From: Leptospiraceae bacterium
GTDB lineage: Bacteria; Spirochaetota; Leptospiria; Leptospirales; Leptospiraceae
Direction: 5' to 3'
NCBI GenBank assembly: GCA_947458405.1
Contig: CANGZW010000001.1
Location: 37,335 to 101,334 of the forward strand
Length of the DNA stretch: 64,000 nt
The notes under the pieces are model-generated. The model searched no databases. It was not told the DNA's origin and was given only the letters and a program-made list of their open reading frames with translations. Shown here piece after piece: positions 37,017 to 45,875 of the stretch. How positions within the stretch are numbered: the stretch's first letter is position 1; every line of letters starts with the position of its first letter. A program made the translations under genes and the position numbers.

Positions 37017-38327
37017 ATGAGTCAATCTCACCTCGTTTTAGCTAGAAAATACCGTCCGCAATGCTTTAAAGATGTAGTTCATCAAGAAGTTCCTATCAAT
37101 GCATTGAGAAATGCTCTCAAGCATAATCGTGTTGGTCATGCCTATATTTTTTTTGGTCCGAGAGGGGTTGGCAAGACTACTATAGCCCGAATTTTAGCAA
37201 AGAGGCTCAATTGTGAACATCCAATAGAAAACGAGCCTTGCAATGAATGTCATTCCTGTATCGAAATCATTAGGGGAATATCCAGTGATGTCATCGAAAT
37301 TGATGCCGCAACAAATCGTAAAATTGATAATATTCGAGACTTAAAAGAAAGTGTTCAATTTAGTCCGATGGGTGGTAAATTCAAAGTTTATATAATAGAT
37401 GAATTTCACATGCTCACAACAGAAGCTTTTAATGCATTACTAAAGACATTAGAAGAGCCACCTAGCCATGTTGTATTTGTACTTGCCACAACTGATTTAC
37501 ATAAAGTTCCTGAAACTATTCTTTCTAGATGCCAGGATTTTGTATTTCAAAAAGTTTCAACAGACTTGCTTGAAGAATATATAGAAAAACTTTGTAAAAT
37601 AGAAAATTATGAGTATGACAAAGAAGGTCTCTATTGGATTGCAAAAAAAGGAGATGGTAGTGTAAGGGACACATTATCCTTCATGGAGCAGGCTGTTACC
37701 TTTACGGATGGTAAGCTAACTGGTAACCTAATTGGAAAAATGATAGGCTATAGAGGAATAGAACTATTTCAAAATTTATTAAAGTCAATTTTAGAAGATG
37801 AATCTTCTAACAAATTAATGGAAATACTAGAGAGTGTTTTTGTTGATGGAAATGATTTGAAAAAGTTTCTTTGGGATTTTTTAGATTTTGTTCATTCCTC
37901 TGTATTACTTAAAGAAGGTATAGTATCTAAAGAAAATATTAATTTCTCCATTGAAGATTCCAATAAAATGCAAAAAACAGTAAATAATTATAGGATGGAA
38001 TCATTATTATTAATCTCTGAGAGAGTTTATAATATGTATGACAAATTAATAAATGCAAGGTTACGTAATTCTTATGAGATAAAAGTTTTTCTAGAAATTT
38101 ATTTTAGAAAATTATATTTAGATATTAATAAACCTTCCTTAGCAGGTGTGCTTGCCAAGATTGAAGAGTTAGGAGAGCTCGTTCAAAAGGATTTAAATAA
38201 CTTGCCTATCATAAAAGAAGAAAATAATTTGGAACAAAAACCAACTATAATTCCAACAGATGTAGAAGGTTCAATAAAAGATAAATTTTCAGGGGTGGAA
38301 GTAGATGAATACCCTGATATAGATTAG
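37017..38327 (+). CDS. dnaX: DNA polymerase III subunit gamma/tau (short form)
   Basis: A 436-residue AAA+ clamp-loader subunit. It has Walker A GPRGVGKTTIARIL, the zinc module C-x8-C-x2-C-x2-C (CEHPIENEPCNECHSC), Walker B YIIDEFHML and the sensor region LATTDLHKVPETILSRCQ. The C-terminal tail is short, so it lacks the long tau extension that binds DnaB and the polymerase, as in other spirochaete-length versions. The gene starts nine bases after tRNA-Ser and is followed after ten bases by ebfC and then recR, a conserved dnaX-ybaB-recR order. Confidence 0.96.
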   Translation: MSQSHLVLARKYRPQCFKDVVHQEVPINALRNALKHNRVGHAYIFFGPRGVGKTTIARILAKRLNCEHPIENEPCNECHSCIEIIRGISSDVIEIDAATNRKIDNIRDLKESVQFSPMGGKFKVYIIDEFHMLTTEAFNALLKTLEEPPSHVVFVLATTDLHKVPETILSRCQDFVFQKVSTDLLEEYIEKLCKIENYEYDKEGLYWIAKKGDGSVRDTLSFMEQAVTFTDGKLTGNLIGKMIGYRGIELFQNLLKSILEDESSNKLMEILESVFVDGNDLKKFLWDFLDFVHSSVLLKEGIVSKENINFSIEDSNKMQKTVNNYRMESLLLISERVYNMYDKLINARLRNSYEIKVFLEIYFRKLYLDINKPSLAGVLAKIEELGELVQKDLNNLPIIKEENNLEQKPTIIPTDVEGSIKDKFSGVEVDEYPDID

Positions 38328-38337
38328 AGGTAAAAAA

Positions 38338-38688
38338 ATGTTTGGTAAAAAAATAGATCAATTAGCTGATACATATTCAAAAGTTAAGGATATGAAAAAA
38401 AATATGGCGGCGGCTCAAAAAAGAATCGCTCTCATTCGTGTAAATGCTTCCGCAGGAGCTGGAATGGTTGATGTAACAGTGAGCGGGGATGGGGTGATAA
38501 CTAATATCAAAATCAACAAGGAATTATTTGAAGGTGATGATGTTAAGATGATGGAAGATTTAATCATTTCTGCTACTAATGAAGCTATCAAAAAATCAAA
38601 AGAAGCTATGGCACATGAGCTCAAATCTGTAACAGGTGGAATGGATCCTGGAGAGATTGGTAAAATGTTTGGCTTAGATGGTGACTGA
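38338..38688 (+). CDS. ebfC: YbaB/EbfC family nucleoid-associated protein
   Basis: A 116-residue protein with the family layout: an N-terminal helix (DTYSKVKDMKKNMAAAQKRI), a beta-hairpin with GMVDVTVSGDGVITNIKI, and a C-terminal helix rich in Met and Gly. EbfC-type proteins bind DNA as dimers; the Borrelia member controls erp genes. Its place between dnaX and recR is a conserved arrangement. A GAGG ribosome site precedes the ATG, and the 3' end overlaps recR by 11 bases. Confidence 0.95.
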   Translation: MFGKKIDQLADTYSKVKDMKKNMAAAQKRIALIRVNASAGAGMVDVTVSGDGVITNIKINKELFEGDDVKMMEDLIISATNEAIKKSKEAMAHELKSVTGGMDPGEIGKMFGLDGD

Positions 38689-39274
38689 GCAAATTCTAAA
38701 TAAGCTCATCGCCTCTCTCAGCTCCCTTCCCGGAGTTGGAAAAAAAAGTGCTCTTAGAATTGGATTTTATTTATTACGGTTAGAAAAAAAGAGTTTTGAT
38801 GATTTTATTTCAAATCTTCTTTTAGTTAGGGATAGTATTACATTTTGTGAATCATGCGGAAGTATTACAGATAAAAAAATATGTGATATTTGTTCCTCTC
38901 CAGATCGACTTACAAATATGATTTGTGTTGTTGAAAAACCTGAGGATGTTATATTTATTGAAAGAACAGGTGAAATCAAAGGAAAATATCACGTATTAGA
39001 TGGAGTTATTTCTCCCCTCGATGGAATAGGTCCCGACAAAATAAGAATACGAGAACTTTTGCAAAGATTAAAAGATAACCCTGTGGAAGAGTTATTGATT
39101 GCAACCAATCCTACTATACAGGGGGATGCTACTGCCTCCTATATATCTACTATTTTAAAGGATACTAATATAAAAATAACACGAATAGCACATGGTGTTA
39201 CTGTTGGTAGTACTCTAGAGTATGCAGATCAATATACATTAAGTAAAGCTATTAAATCCCGTAATACAATTTAA
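38678..39274 (+). CDS. recR: Recombination protein RecR
   Basis: A 198-residue recombination mediator that loads RecA with RecF and RecO. It has the helix-hairpin-helix LSSLPGVGKKSALRI, the zinc finger C-x2-C-x8-C-x2-C (CESCGSITDKKICDICSS), and a Toprim domain with CVVEKPEDV. The ATG lies within ebfC (11-base overlap), a common arrangement that implies coupling. The stop codon shares four bases (TTAA) with the stop of the convergent Fic gene. Confidence 0.97.
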   Translation: MVTEQILNKLIASLSSLPGVGKKSALRIGFYLLRLEKKSFDDFISNLLLVRDSITFCESCGSITDKKICDICSSPDRLTNMICVVEKPEDVIFIERTGEIKGKYHVLDGVISPLDGIGPDKIRIRELLQRLKDNPVEELLIATNPTIQGDATASYISTILKDTNIKITRIAHGVTVGSTLEYADQYTLSKAIKSRNTI

Positions 39275-40005
39275 AAACCTAAAAGTCGTTGGTATTGTTT
39301 TAAAGCATCCAACTCTGCGTCTGCTATTATTTGAACAAAGGTTTTAGTTTCCTTTTTTGTCATCCAGTCATCTAATGCCTGGTAATAGTCAAGTCTGTTT
39401 TCTACTGTAAGGATACAGGGTAGGTAACCCGCTTTCATCAATTCCAGGTTCATGAGTAAACGAGAAGTTCGACCATTTCCATCACTGAATGGATGAATTC
39501 CTACAAATTCAGCGTGAATCTTTGCGGCTCTTTCTATAGGGTGCAAAGTGCGAGCATTGGAATGATACCACTCAATAAATTGAGTCATTTTATCTATTAG
39601 TGAAGTATGATCCGGAGGAATATGACTCGCCCCTGAAATTGTTACATTTATGGTTCTATACCGTCCAGCTTGCTCATCATCTATATTTTTTAGAATGAGT
39701 TGGTGGATACTCCGAATAAGCCATTCGGAAAAAGGTTCATTTTTTTGGATAATGTCTAATAGGTAAAGAATTGCTTCTCTATGGTTAATCGCCTCAAAAT
39801 GTTCGCGTAACGTTTTACCGCCAATTGTAATCCCATTTTCTAGTATTACCTTTGTCTCTAGCAAAGTAAGGGTATTTCCTTCGATCGCATTGCTGTGGTA
39901 AGTCCAACGTAAAATTAAATCGTTCAATTGATTTTTAACTAAACGAGGATCAAGAGGACGCAGTTTATCCAAATGATTCTTCAGTTGATCAATTTCTTCG
40001 AACAT
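39271..40005 (-). CDS. Fic family protein with N-terminal inhibitory motif (class II)
   Basis: A 244-residue Fic-domain protein. The catalytic loop HPFSDGNGR is complete (residues 171-179), so AMP transfer to a target hydroxyl is possible. An inhibitory S-x-x-x-E-G motif (SNAIEG, residues 38-43) lies N-terminal, the mark of class II Fic proteins, which are autoinhibited by this glutamate. No separate antitoxin is encoded nearby. The target is unknown; several chromosomal homologues modify their own or a partner's residues. It appears monocistronic with a free 348-base upstream region. Confidence 0.92.
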   Translation of the reverse strand: MFEEIDQLKNHLDKLRPLDPRLVKNQLNDLILRWTYHSNAIEGNTLTLLETKVILENGITIGGKTLREHFEAINHREAILYLLDIIQKNEPFSEWLIRSIHQLILKNIDDEQAGRYRTINVTISGASHIPPDHTSLIDKMTQFIEWYHSNARTLHPIERAAKIHAEFVGIHPFSDGNGRTSRLLMNLELMKAGYLPCILTVENRLDYYQALDDWMTKKETKTFVQIIADAELDALKQYQRLLGF

Positions 40006-40318
40006 AGGAAACCTCTTTCTTTTTTTGTTCTATGGTTTAATAATTCACTAGCCTTCGGATGAAAACAATACACATTGTCATATTAACTATTTTAACATTT
40101 CTGTAAGAATCTACTCAGGACATTACCAAATCATTTTTTTGTAAATATTTTATAAGTTTTAGCACTAACCTTACGGTGCTAATCCCGACTTTTTGATTTT
40201 AAATCCTATTTATCCTATTTTTCCATTTCTCTAGTTAGGTTATTCCTATCTCTTTCATTTTTCCATAACGTTTTTTAATTATTATGTCTCATTAAATTAA
40301 AATAGATTTAAAAAACTA
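40006..40318. other. Non-coding divergent intergenic region (Fic/arsR)
   Basis: This AT-rich gap separates the divergent Fic and arsR genes. I see no gene longer than about 15 codons. One hairpin (TTAGCAC/GTGCTAA, 40159-40182, 10-base loop) stands in the middle; it lacks a run of T directly after it and its role is unknown. The arsR promoter lies at the right-hand end. The Fic promoter must lie at the left-hand end but is not recognisable. Confidence 0.6.
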
Positions 40319-40347
40319 TTGACAATAGTAATCGTATATCTACGATT
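40319..40347 (+). promoter_or_regulatory. arsR promoter with overlapping ArsR operator palindrome
   Basis: TTGACA (40319-40324) and TACGAT (40341-40346) are 16 bases apart. A perfect 7-bp inverted repeat, AATCGTA-TATC-TACGATT (40330-40347), covers the spacer and -10. ArsR-type repressors bind such palindromes and block RNA polymerase. The predicted transcription start falls directly before the ATG at 40354, so the mRNA may be leaderless. Confidence 0.8.
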
Positions 40348-40353
40348 AACTAT

Positions 40354-40698
40354 ATGAATAGAAATAAGAAAACTCATTTCTCCGAGGATACTCAGAAGAT
40401 CGCAAGAGTTTTTAAGGCGCTTTCCCATCCGGCTAGAATAGAAATTTTACAAGTTTTAGCAGAACGTCGGCAATGTGTATGCGGAGAAATTGTAGAGATT
40501 TTACCACTGGCGCAATCAACCGTATCACAACATTTAAAAGAATTAAAAGAAGTAGGGCTGATTAAAGGAGAAATTGATGGAGCAAAATCTTGTTATTGTA
40601 TAGACTGGGAAGTTTACCAAGATTTTTTTCGGTCTTATTCTAAGTTATATGAAAATATGAATCAATTAAAAAGTATCACAAGTTTAGATTGTTGCTGA
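40354..40698 (+). CDS. arsR: ArsR family metalloregulatory repressor
   Basis: A 114-residue winged-helix repressor. It has the family core FKALSHPARIEILQVLA, the arsenite-type binding motif QCVCGEI (Cys41 and Cys43), the recognition helix AQSTVSQHLKELKEVG, and a C-terminal Cys-Cys pair that may join the metal site. It should release the palindrome at 40330-40347 on binding As(III) or a similar metalloid. It is followed after 13 bases by arsM, the gene it probably controls. No arsenite efflux pump or reductase lies nearby. Confidence 0.94.
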   Translation: MNRNKKTHFSEDTQKIARVFKALSHPARIEILQVLAERRQCVCGEIVEILPLAQSTVSQHLKELKEVGLIKGEIDGAKSCYCIDWEVYQDFFRSYSKLYENMNQLKSITSLDCC

Positions 40699-40711
40699 TT
40701 GGAGGCAAAAA

Positions 40712-41557
40712 ATGGAAACACCAGAATCTTTAAAAGAAATGGTAAAGGAAAAATATAGCTTTATAGCACTACAGTCAAAAGAAATGAATCAAAGTTCTTG
40801 TTGTGGGAGTGGAGTTTGTTCTACATCGACATACAATATCTTTAATGAAGACTATTCAAAACTTTCTGGTTATCAGGAATCTGCAGATTTGGGCTTGGGT
40901 TGTGGTTTACCAACCGAGTTTGCTGATTTGAAGGCAGGTCAGGTTGTAGTTGATTTAGGATCGGGAGCGGGAAATGATGCATTTGTAGCACGTTCTTTTG
41001 TGGGAGAATCTGGTAAAGTCATTGGAATTGATATGACAGAGGCAATGATTGAAAAAGCAAGAGAGAATAATGAAAATTTAAATTACAACAATGTTGAATT
41101 TAGACTGGGAGAAATTGAAAAACTTCCCGTAGCGACTAAAAAAGCTGATGTAGTTATTAGTAATTGTGTTTTAAATTTAGTTCCCTCAAAAGAAAAGGCA
41201 TTTTCTGAAATTTATAGAATTTTAAAAAATAAGGGACATTTTTGTATTTCAGATATAGTTTTGAATGGAGAACTTCCAACTAAATTTAGGACAGTTGCAG
41301 AGATGTATGCAGGGTGTATAACAGGAGCTATATCAAAAGAATCGTATTTAGAAATCATTGAGAAATTAGGATTCAAAAATGTATCTATTCGTAAAGAGAG
41401 ACAAATTACAATTCCAGATGATATTTTAAAGGAATACTTTTCGAAAGAAGAAATTCAGGAATATAAAAATTCAAATTCAAAAATTTTTAGTATCACAGTT
41501 ACAGGTGAAAAATTAGAGACAGAATCTTTTTGTAACCCTACGGTAGGATGTTGCTAA
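40712..41557 (+). CDS. arsM: Arsenite S-adenosylmethionine methyltransferase ArsM
   Basis: A 281-residue methyltransferase that adds methyl groups to As(III). Cys residues sit at SSCCGSGVCS, GLGCGLP, SNCVLNLVP and MYAGCITG, which include the conserved arsenic-binding positions of ArsM. The SAM motif is VVDLGSGAGNDAFVA. The C-terminus ends in VGCC. A GGAGG ribosome site precedes the ATG. It forms a two-gene unit with arsR. Its stop shares four bases (CTAA) with the stop of the convergent membrane-protein gene. Confidence 0.94.
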   Translation: METPESLKEMVKEKYSFIALQSKEMNQSSCCGSGVCSTSTYNIFNEDYSKLSGYQESADLGLGCGLPTEFADLKAGQVVVDLGSGAGNDAFVARSFVGESGKVIGIDMTEAMIEKARENNENLNYNNVEFRLGEIEKLPVATKKADVVISNCVLNLVPSKEKAFSEIYRILKNKGHFCISDIVLNGELPTKFRTVAEMYAGCITGAISKESYLEIIEKLGFKNVSIRKERQITIPDDILKEYFSKEEIQEYKNSNSKIFSITVTGEKLETESFCNPTVGCC

Positions 41558-41976
41558 TAAATCGGGGGACAAAACATATCTACCAAAAAGACTTCTAAAA
41601 TAATAATTGGGAGAAACATAAATCCATAGAGGAGGAAATTATTACTCCCAATTACTAGAATAGCTATAATCCTGTCTGAACCTGTTTGATAAAATGATTT
41701 TGCAATAATTACCTCATAACTCGAGAAAAATAGACAGGATAAATAAACTAAAAATAAACATATTAGAAGAAGTTTTTTAAAACGATCAGTATAAGTAACT
41801 TTAGCAATTCCACCTAAAATACTACCAATAGCTACCATTGGGATGGATGCTATAAATATATAGTTTAATTCTAAATAACTACCAAATTCAGAATTATAGT
41901 ATTTAGGTATTCCAAAATGAACAATACCTGCACAAGAAGCCCAAAAAAATAGTGAAACAAGAAATCCTTTAAACAT
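41554..41976 (-). CDS. Four-helix membrane protein of unknown function
   Basis: A 140-residue protein with four hydrophobic helices (about residues 3-22, 36-58, 68-92 and 103-132). Size and topology resemble small GtrA-like or flippase-type proteins, but no diagnostic motif is present. It follows the FAD oxidoreductase gene by two bases on the same strand, so it is likely the third gene of the DprE1/DprE2-like operon. A role in the same lipid-linked sugar pathway is only a suggestion. Confidence 0.7.
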   Translation of the reverse strand: MFKGFLVSLFFWASCAGIVHFGIPKYYNSEFGSYLELNYIFIASIPMVAIGSILGGIAKVTYTDRFKKLLLICLFLVYLSCLFFSSYEVIIAKSFYQTGSDRIIAILVIGSNNFLLYGFMFLPIIILEVFLVDMFCPPIY

Positions 41977-41978
41977 AA

Positions 41979-43409
41979 CTATGAGAGAAAAATCCTATGA
42001 TATAAATCTGTTAATAAAATATGCTGAGGGTCTAATTTGTCTTTTAATTTTTTAAAAGTTCCTATGACTTCTGAAGTAAATATTTTTTCTGCAACTACAG
42101 GTCTTAGGGTGCTATCTTTTGCAAAATAAAACTTTCCTTTATTTTGTATTACAATATTGTCTAATTCATAAGCTAATTCCCAAACTTTGTTCCTGGAAGA
42201 TTCCGAAACGGGAAAATCAAGAGCTAAGGAAAATCCATCTACGCTATGGCTCAAAAGAAAATTATCTTTTCTGTGCTTTTTGAATACTGCTAGGTAGGAT
42301 ATAATACCTTTTGTTTGACAATGATTGAGTATGTCTTTCATTCCATTTAAGGCATTTTCCTTGGGAAGAAAAACCTGGTATTGAATCATACTTCCCGGTT
42401 TATAAATATATTTCCAATTGGGAACATAGTCCAAAAGAAATGCATATTCTGCATGTCCCTGTTTGTAGGATTTACTTGATATTTTTCCTGATAAAAATTT
42501 CGCATAGTTTACGAGCCTCATCCCCAGTTTGTGGGAGAAGGGGTACATAAATAACCACATCCAGGATTTAGGGATAATTCCAAAAAATCTAGAAGGTAAA
42601 TGTTGATTTACTACCTTCCGATTTTCCAAAAAGTGAGGATCTTTCCCTTCTTCTATATAATTAGCTTTGTGGATTAATCCTCGACCAAGTGAGCTTCCCC
42701 TACCAAATGCATCGATCCAACCAACTAAATAGTCAGAAGTTTGATAGTTTTTATCAAAATAATCAAACATAGCTTCTAAATTTGAGGTACTGATGGGTGT
42801 AACTTCTAACTTTCCAGAATGTATTTTTTTAAGCTTAATCGTGATTTCTAGAAAACAACCCAACATCCCCAGTCCACTGATAGCAGAGTAGAAAATATCT
42901 TTATTTTCAGTTTTACTACAATTGAGAATTTCTCCTGTTGGTGTTAGAAATGTAAACGCTTGTATATGTTCTCCAATCGGGCCCATACAAAAATTATTTT
43001 TTCCATGGATATTCATGGAAAGTGCTCCACCAAGAGTTGGGAACATTGTTCCACTGACAACAGGAGGCCAGTATCCCTTTTCAATTGCGGTTTCCCAAAG
43101 TTTTTGGATCGTAACTCCTGATTCAGCTTTGATGATACCGTCTTTGCATTCTCCATCTATGATATGATTGTAATCACTCATATCTACTATGATACCATCA
43201 TCAATGATAGAAGCATCACCATAGCTACACCCACCGCCCCTAAAAGCTACTTTTAACTTTCGTTCAGTGGCATAAATAAAAATCTTTTTAATTTCATCAA
43301 TAGTTGTAGGCTTTAATACAGGAACATATACTGAGTGTGACATTCCCCAAGATTGAACTTCTTCTGTTTCAGGTAACTTTATATCAACTGTGAAAGTACT
43401 ACTTGTCAT
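41979..43409 (-). CDS. FAD-binding oxidase, DprE1-like
   Basis: A 476-residue VAO/PCMH-type flavoprotein. The FAD-binding segment is [16 protein letters not shown], followed by [20 protein letters not shown] and [19 protein letters not shown]. The C-terminal half resembles the sugar-oxidase branch containing decaprenyl-phosphoryl-ribose oxidase DprE1. An SDR gene overlaps it by four bases upstream, the same order as the DprE1-DprE2 epimerase pair that converts polyprenyl-phosphoryl ribose to arabinose. Alternatives are other aldonolactone or sterol-reductase-like oxidases. The pair context raises my confidence, but the substrate is inferred. Confidence 0.75.
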   Translation of the reverse strand: MTSSTFTVDIKLPETEEVQSWGMSHSVYVPVLKPTTIDEIKKIFIYATERKLKVAFRGGGCSYGDASIIDDGIIVDMSDYNHIIDGECKDGIIKAESGVTIQKLWETAIEKGYWPPVVSGTMFPTLGGALSMNIHGKNNFCMGPIGEHIQAFTFLTPTGEILNCSKTENKDIFYSAISGLGMLGCFLEITIKLKKIHSGKLEVTPISTSNLEAMFDYFDKNYQTSDYLVGWIDAFGRGSSLGRGLIHKANYIEEGKDPHFLENRKVVNQHLPSRFFGIIPKSWMWLFMYPFSHKLGMRLVNYAKFLSGKISSKSYKQGHAEYAFLLDYVPNWKYIYKPGSMIQYQVFLPKENALNGMKDILNHCQTKGIISYLAVFKKHRKDNFLLSHSVDGFSLALDFPVSESSRNKVWELAYELDNIVIQNKGKFYFAKDSTLRPVVAEKIFTSEVIGTFKKLKDKLDPQHILLTDLYHRIFLS

Positions 43410-44143
43410 ACATTTAACTTCTTAAAAATAAAGGATGGAATATTTCGTATTACAAACCCAACCAGCCACCATCTTGCTGGCACGTATATGTCTTCTTTTC
43501 CGGAATCTGTAGCAGAAATTATAATCTTAGCAGCAGTGTTAGCGGAAATTAACCAGAATAATCCTTTTAAACCTTGAGTCATTGCTGTGTCTATAAAGCC
43601 CGGTTTAACTGTTAAAACCAGAATTCCTTTTCGAGAGAGTCTATTTCTAAGTGCTTCTAGGTAAGTATTTAGAGCCGCCTTAGAAGTATTATAAACAGGA
43701 TTACCAACTCTACCCCTGTCTCCAGCAATCGATGAAATACCTATGATTTTTCCGTTACCCTGTTTCGAAAAAAATTCAGATGCGGGATTTATCCATGCTA
43801 TGGCACCACAGAGATTAACTTGGATCATCTTTAAATCTTTAATTGTATCAAACTCATTTATTTCTATTTTCTCCATTATACCAGAAGCAAAATAGATTTC
43901 ATCCAATCCACCTAAGAGCTCAACCGATTTTGAAAATAGCATTGCCGCTTGATGAGTCTCTATAACATCATGCACTAAAATATGGGATTTACCTGATGGA
44001 TTTTCACATTCCTGAATTCTTTTTTCCAATTCTTCTTTTCGTCTGGCTATCAGAACAACATTATTACCCTTTTTTAAATGTTCTTTGGCAATCTCTGCTC
44101 CAATTCCACTTGATGCACCGACAACAATAATTTTCTTACTCAT
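43406..44143 (-). CDS. Short-chain dehydrogenase/reductase, DprE2-like
   Basis: A 245-residue SDR with NAD(P)-binding [11 protein letters not shown], the Ser of GISSIAG, the catalytic YNTSK motif, and [11 protein letters not shown]. The C-terminal hydrophobic tail ([17 protein letters not shown]) is like that of membrane-associated DprE2 proteins. The four-base overlap with the FAD oxidase gene (ATGA) implies coupled synthesis and joint action as an epimerase: the oxidase makes a 2-keto sugar and the SDR reduces it. Leptospiral LPS is reported to contain arabinose, so such a donor could be used there; this is inference. Confidence 0.78.
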   Translation of the reverse strand: MSKKIIVVGASSGIGAEIAKEHLKKGNNVVLIARRKEELEKRIQECENPSGKSHILVHDVIETHQAAMLFSKSVELLGGLDEIYFASGIMEKIEINEFDTIKDLKMIQVNLCGAIAWINPASEFFSKQGNGKIIGISSIAGDRGRVGNPVYNTSKAALNTYLEALRNRLSRKGILVLTVKPGFIDTAMTQGLKGLFWLISANTAAKIIISATDSGKEDIYVPARWWLVGFVIRNIPSFIFKKLNV

Positions 44144-44160
44144 AGATTTCTCACTTTTAA

Positions 44161-44200
44161 GAATCTAATTGATTTATTCGAAAGATTAGATTCAGTTTTT
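44161..44200. repeat. Inverted repeat upstream of the SDR gene
   Basis: Perfect 9-bp arms GAATCTAAT (44161-44169) and ATTAGATTC (44185-44193) enclose 15 bases, with AGTTTTT after the second arm on the plus strand. It lies 18 bases upstream of the SDR start and downstream of the FapA-like gene. It could end antisense transcription, mark the 3' end of the FapA-like mRNA, or be an operator; the U-tract favours plus-strand termination. Confidence 0.45.
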
Positions 44201-44335
44201 CTAGTATAATAAAAGATTCTGAAAGTCATTCCTTTAACAATAAGTTATGTTGTAGTTTTAACTCTTAAGTCTTATATATTTAGCATTCTAAATATTCATT
44301 TAAAATTTTCAAGATTGGAAAATGAAAATAAAATG

Positions 44336-45856
44336 TTATTTTTTCTTTTGGTTGACTGAGCTTAAACCTGTCATAGGTGCAGAATCTTGACCGGGATAAA
44401 AATTCATCATAAATGCCGATTGAACTACGGTTAATTTTTCCACCTGTCTCCTATATTTGATTGTAGCTCCAGGAAAACCTGCACCTTTTACAATTAAGTT
44501 GATCTTTTCTGAATTAAATCGAGAAGTTTTTAACTCTTCGTGTTTGTTAACCAATCTTCGGTGTAAGTCATTTTTCTGTTTGAAAGTATCGATTAATTCT
44601 TTGTATTTCTTTTTGCGATCTTCATCTAATTTACCACGACTCTGTTTGATGATATTATTCATTTGCTGAACTTGAGGTACTAGAGTAGCAAGTTCTTTTT
44701 CAGCACTCTTAATTGTATTACCAAGTTCATTATAGAGTTTATCGTTTTTATGATGATATCCCATATCAATAATTACATCTAAGCCAGCAGTAGATCCAAG
44801 ATTAACTGTGGATACACTACTAAAAACTATAATTTCTGATCCTAAAATTCCACTAGTTGCACCAATTAATAGAACACTGCCAAGACAATAAATTTTTGAA
44901 TTTAGAATGGAGCCTTCTACGATAACATCTCCGTCAACTTCAATGATAGCATTCTCGATAAATTTAGATCTGAGGTTACCTTTTACTTTGATAACACCAC
45001 GATTTTTTAATTTTATGCCACCCTTTACAGTCATATCCTGTCCGACTTCAATTTCAGAGGATTCTACATTGGCATTGACCATCATCATACCCGTACACAC
45101 AACTTTTGCTCCTTCTTCTATTGAGCCTTCAATTGTAATACTACCTTGGTAGTTGATGTTACCGGTTGCAATACCGACATTTGTTGTGAGTTTAAGTTCT
45201 TCTGAAACCTCTATGCTTTCTTCATTAGATATTAACACACCGTCACAACTTGCACTGTATTCGATGTAAATTTTATCAGGTTCTTCTTGAGACACTATTG
45301 TTTCAGAAGTAATATTTGATCCAATTTCCAATTTTGGTTTTTTTATGGCTTTAGGATTGTGTTCTCCACCTAAAACATCTTTTCCCTGCTTTCCGGGAAC
45401 TCCCTGAAATACAGTAGCGATTTTCTCATCTCGCTTAATTGTAATATACTTTTCAAGATTTCTAAAGTCCGCCTTTCCATCGGCACCAATGACAACTCTC
45501 TGATTGTGAGGGTGGGAGTATTTAATCCAGCCATCCATACCTTCCACCATTGGGACACCTTTAGCTATAACTATTCTAATGAGCGTTTCTTTTACTTCAC
45601 CGCTCTTGATTTTTTTAAGTGTTGCTATAATCTCGTTAATTTTGTTAAAATCTATAAGTTCTGAAAATAACTTAGTATTATTTGTTAAATAATTATAAAT
45701 AACCGTAGATTCAATTTGGCTAAAATCCAACCCGACTGTGTTCAAATTAAAAAATGCTTCCATATTTCCGGGAGCAATTTCAACTTTTATGTGAGAGAAT
45801 GGATCTGAACTCTGTGGATTCCCTTTTGGTGCGTTTTTAGCGTCTTCTGCTGCCAT
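44336..45856 (-). CDS. FapA-like polymerising protein (DUF342)
   Basis: A 506-residue DUF342/FapA protein. An N-terminal alpha/beta domain is followed by a right-handed beta-helix segment (about 225-360) with repeating GSITIEGSIEEGAKVV, IEVDGDVIVEGSI-type turns, and a long coiled coil (about 380-440). The family is widespread, and its best-known member in Vibrio influences flagellar placement; the biochemical role is uncertain. I start at the ATG of MAAEDAK (45854-45856); the frame opens earlier at a TTG or ATG inside the preceding hydrolase gene. The C-terminus is polar and lysine-rich. Confidence 0.9.
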   Translation of the reverse strand: MAAEDAKNAPKGNPQSSDPFSHIKVEIAPGNMEAFFNLNTVGLDFSQIESTVIYNYLTNNTKLFSELIDFNKINEIIATLKKIKSGEVKETLIRIVIAKGVPMVEGMDGWIKYSHPHNQRVVIGADGKADFRNLEKYITIKRDEKIATVFQGVPGKQGKDVLGGEHNPKAIKKPKLEIGSNITSETIVSQEEPDKIYIEYSASCDGVLISNEESIEVSEELKLTTNVGIATGNINYQGSITIEGSIEEGAKVVCTGMMMVNANVESSEIEVGQDMTVKGGIKLKNRGVIKVKGNLRSKFIENAIIEVDGDVIVEGSILNSKIYCLGSVLLIGATSGILGSEIIVFSSVSTVNLGSTAGLDVIIDMGYHHKNDKLYNELGNTIKSAEKELATLVPQVQQMNNIIKQSRGKLDEDRKKKYKELIDTFKQKNDLHRRLVNKHEELKTSRFNSEKINLIVKGAGFPGATIKYRRQVEKLTVVQSAFMMNFYPGQDSAPMTGLSSVNQKKK

Positions 45857-45875
45857 TTCCTCTACTCTATTTAAT

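Noticed and set aside
37017..39274. Replication origin near dnaX-recR
   Set aside because: No dnaA, dnaN or cluster of DnaA boxes is present; the dnaX-ebfC-recR order occurs far from origins in many genomes.
40059..40106. Short 15-codon hydrophobic frame (ATG-AAA-ACA onward)
   Set aside because: It has no ribosome site and is too short; AT-rich DNA produces such frames by chance.
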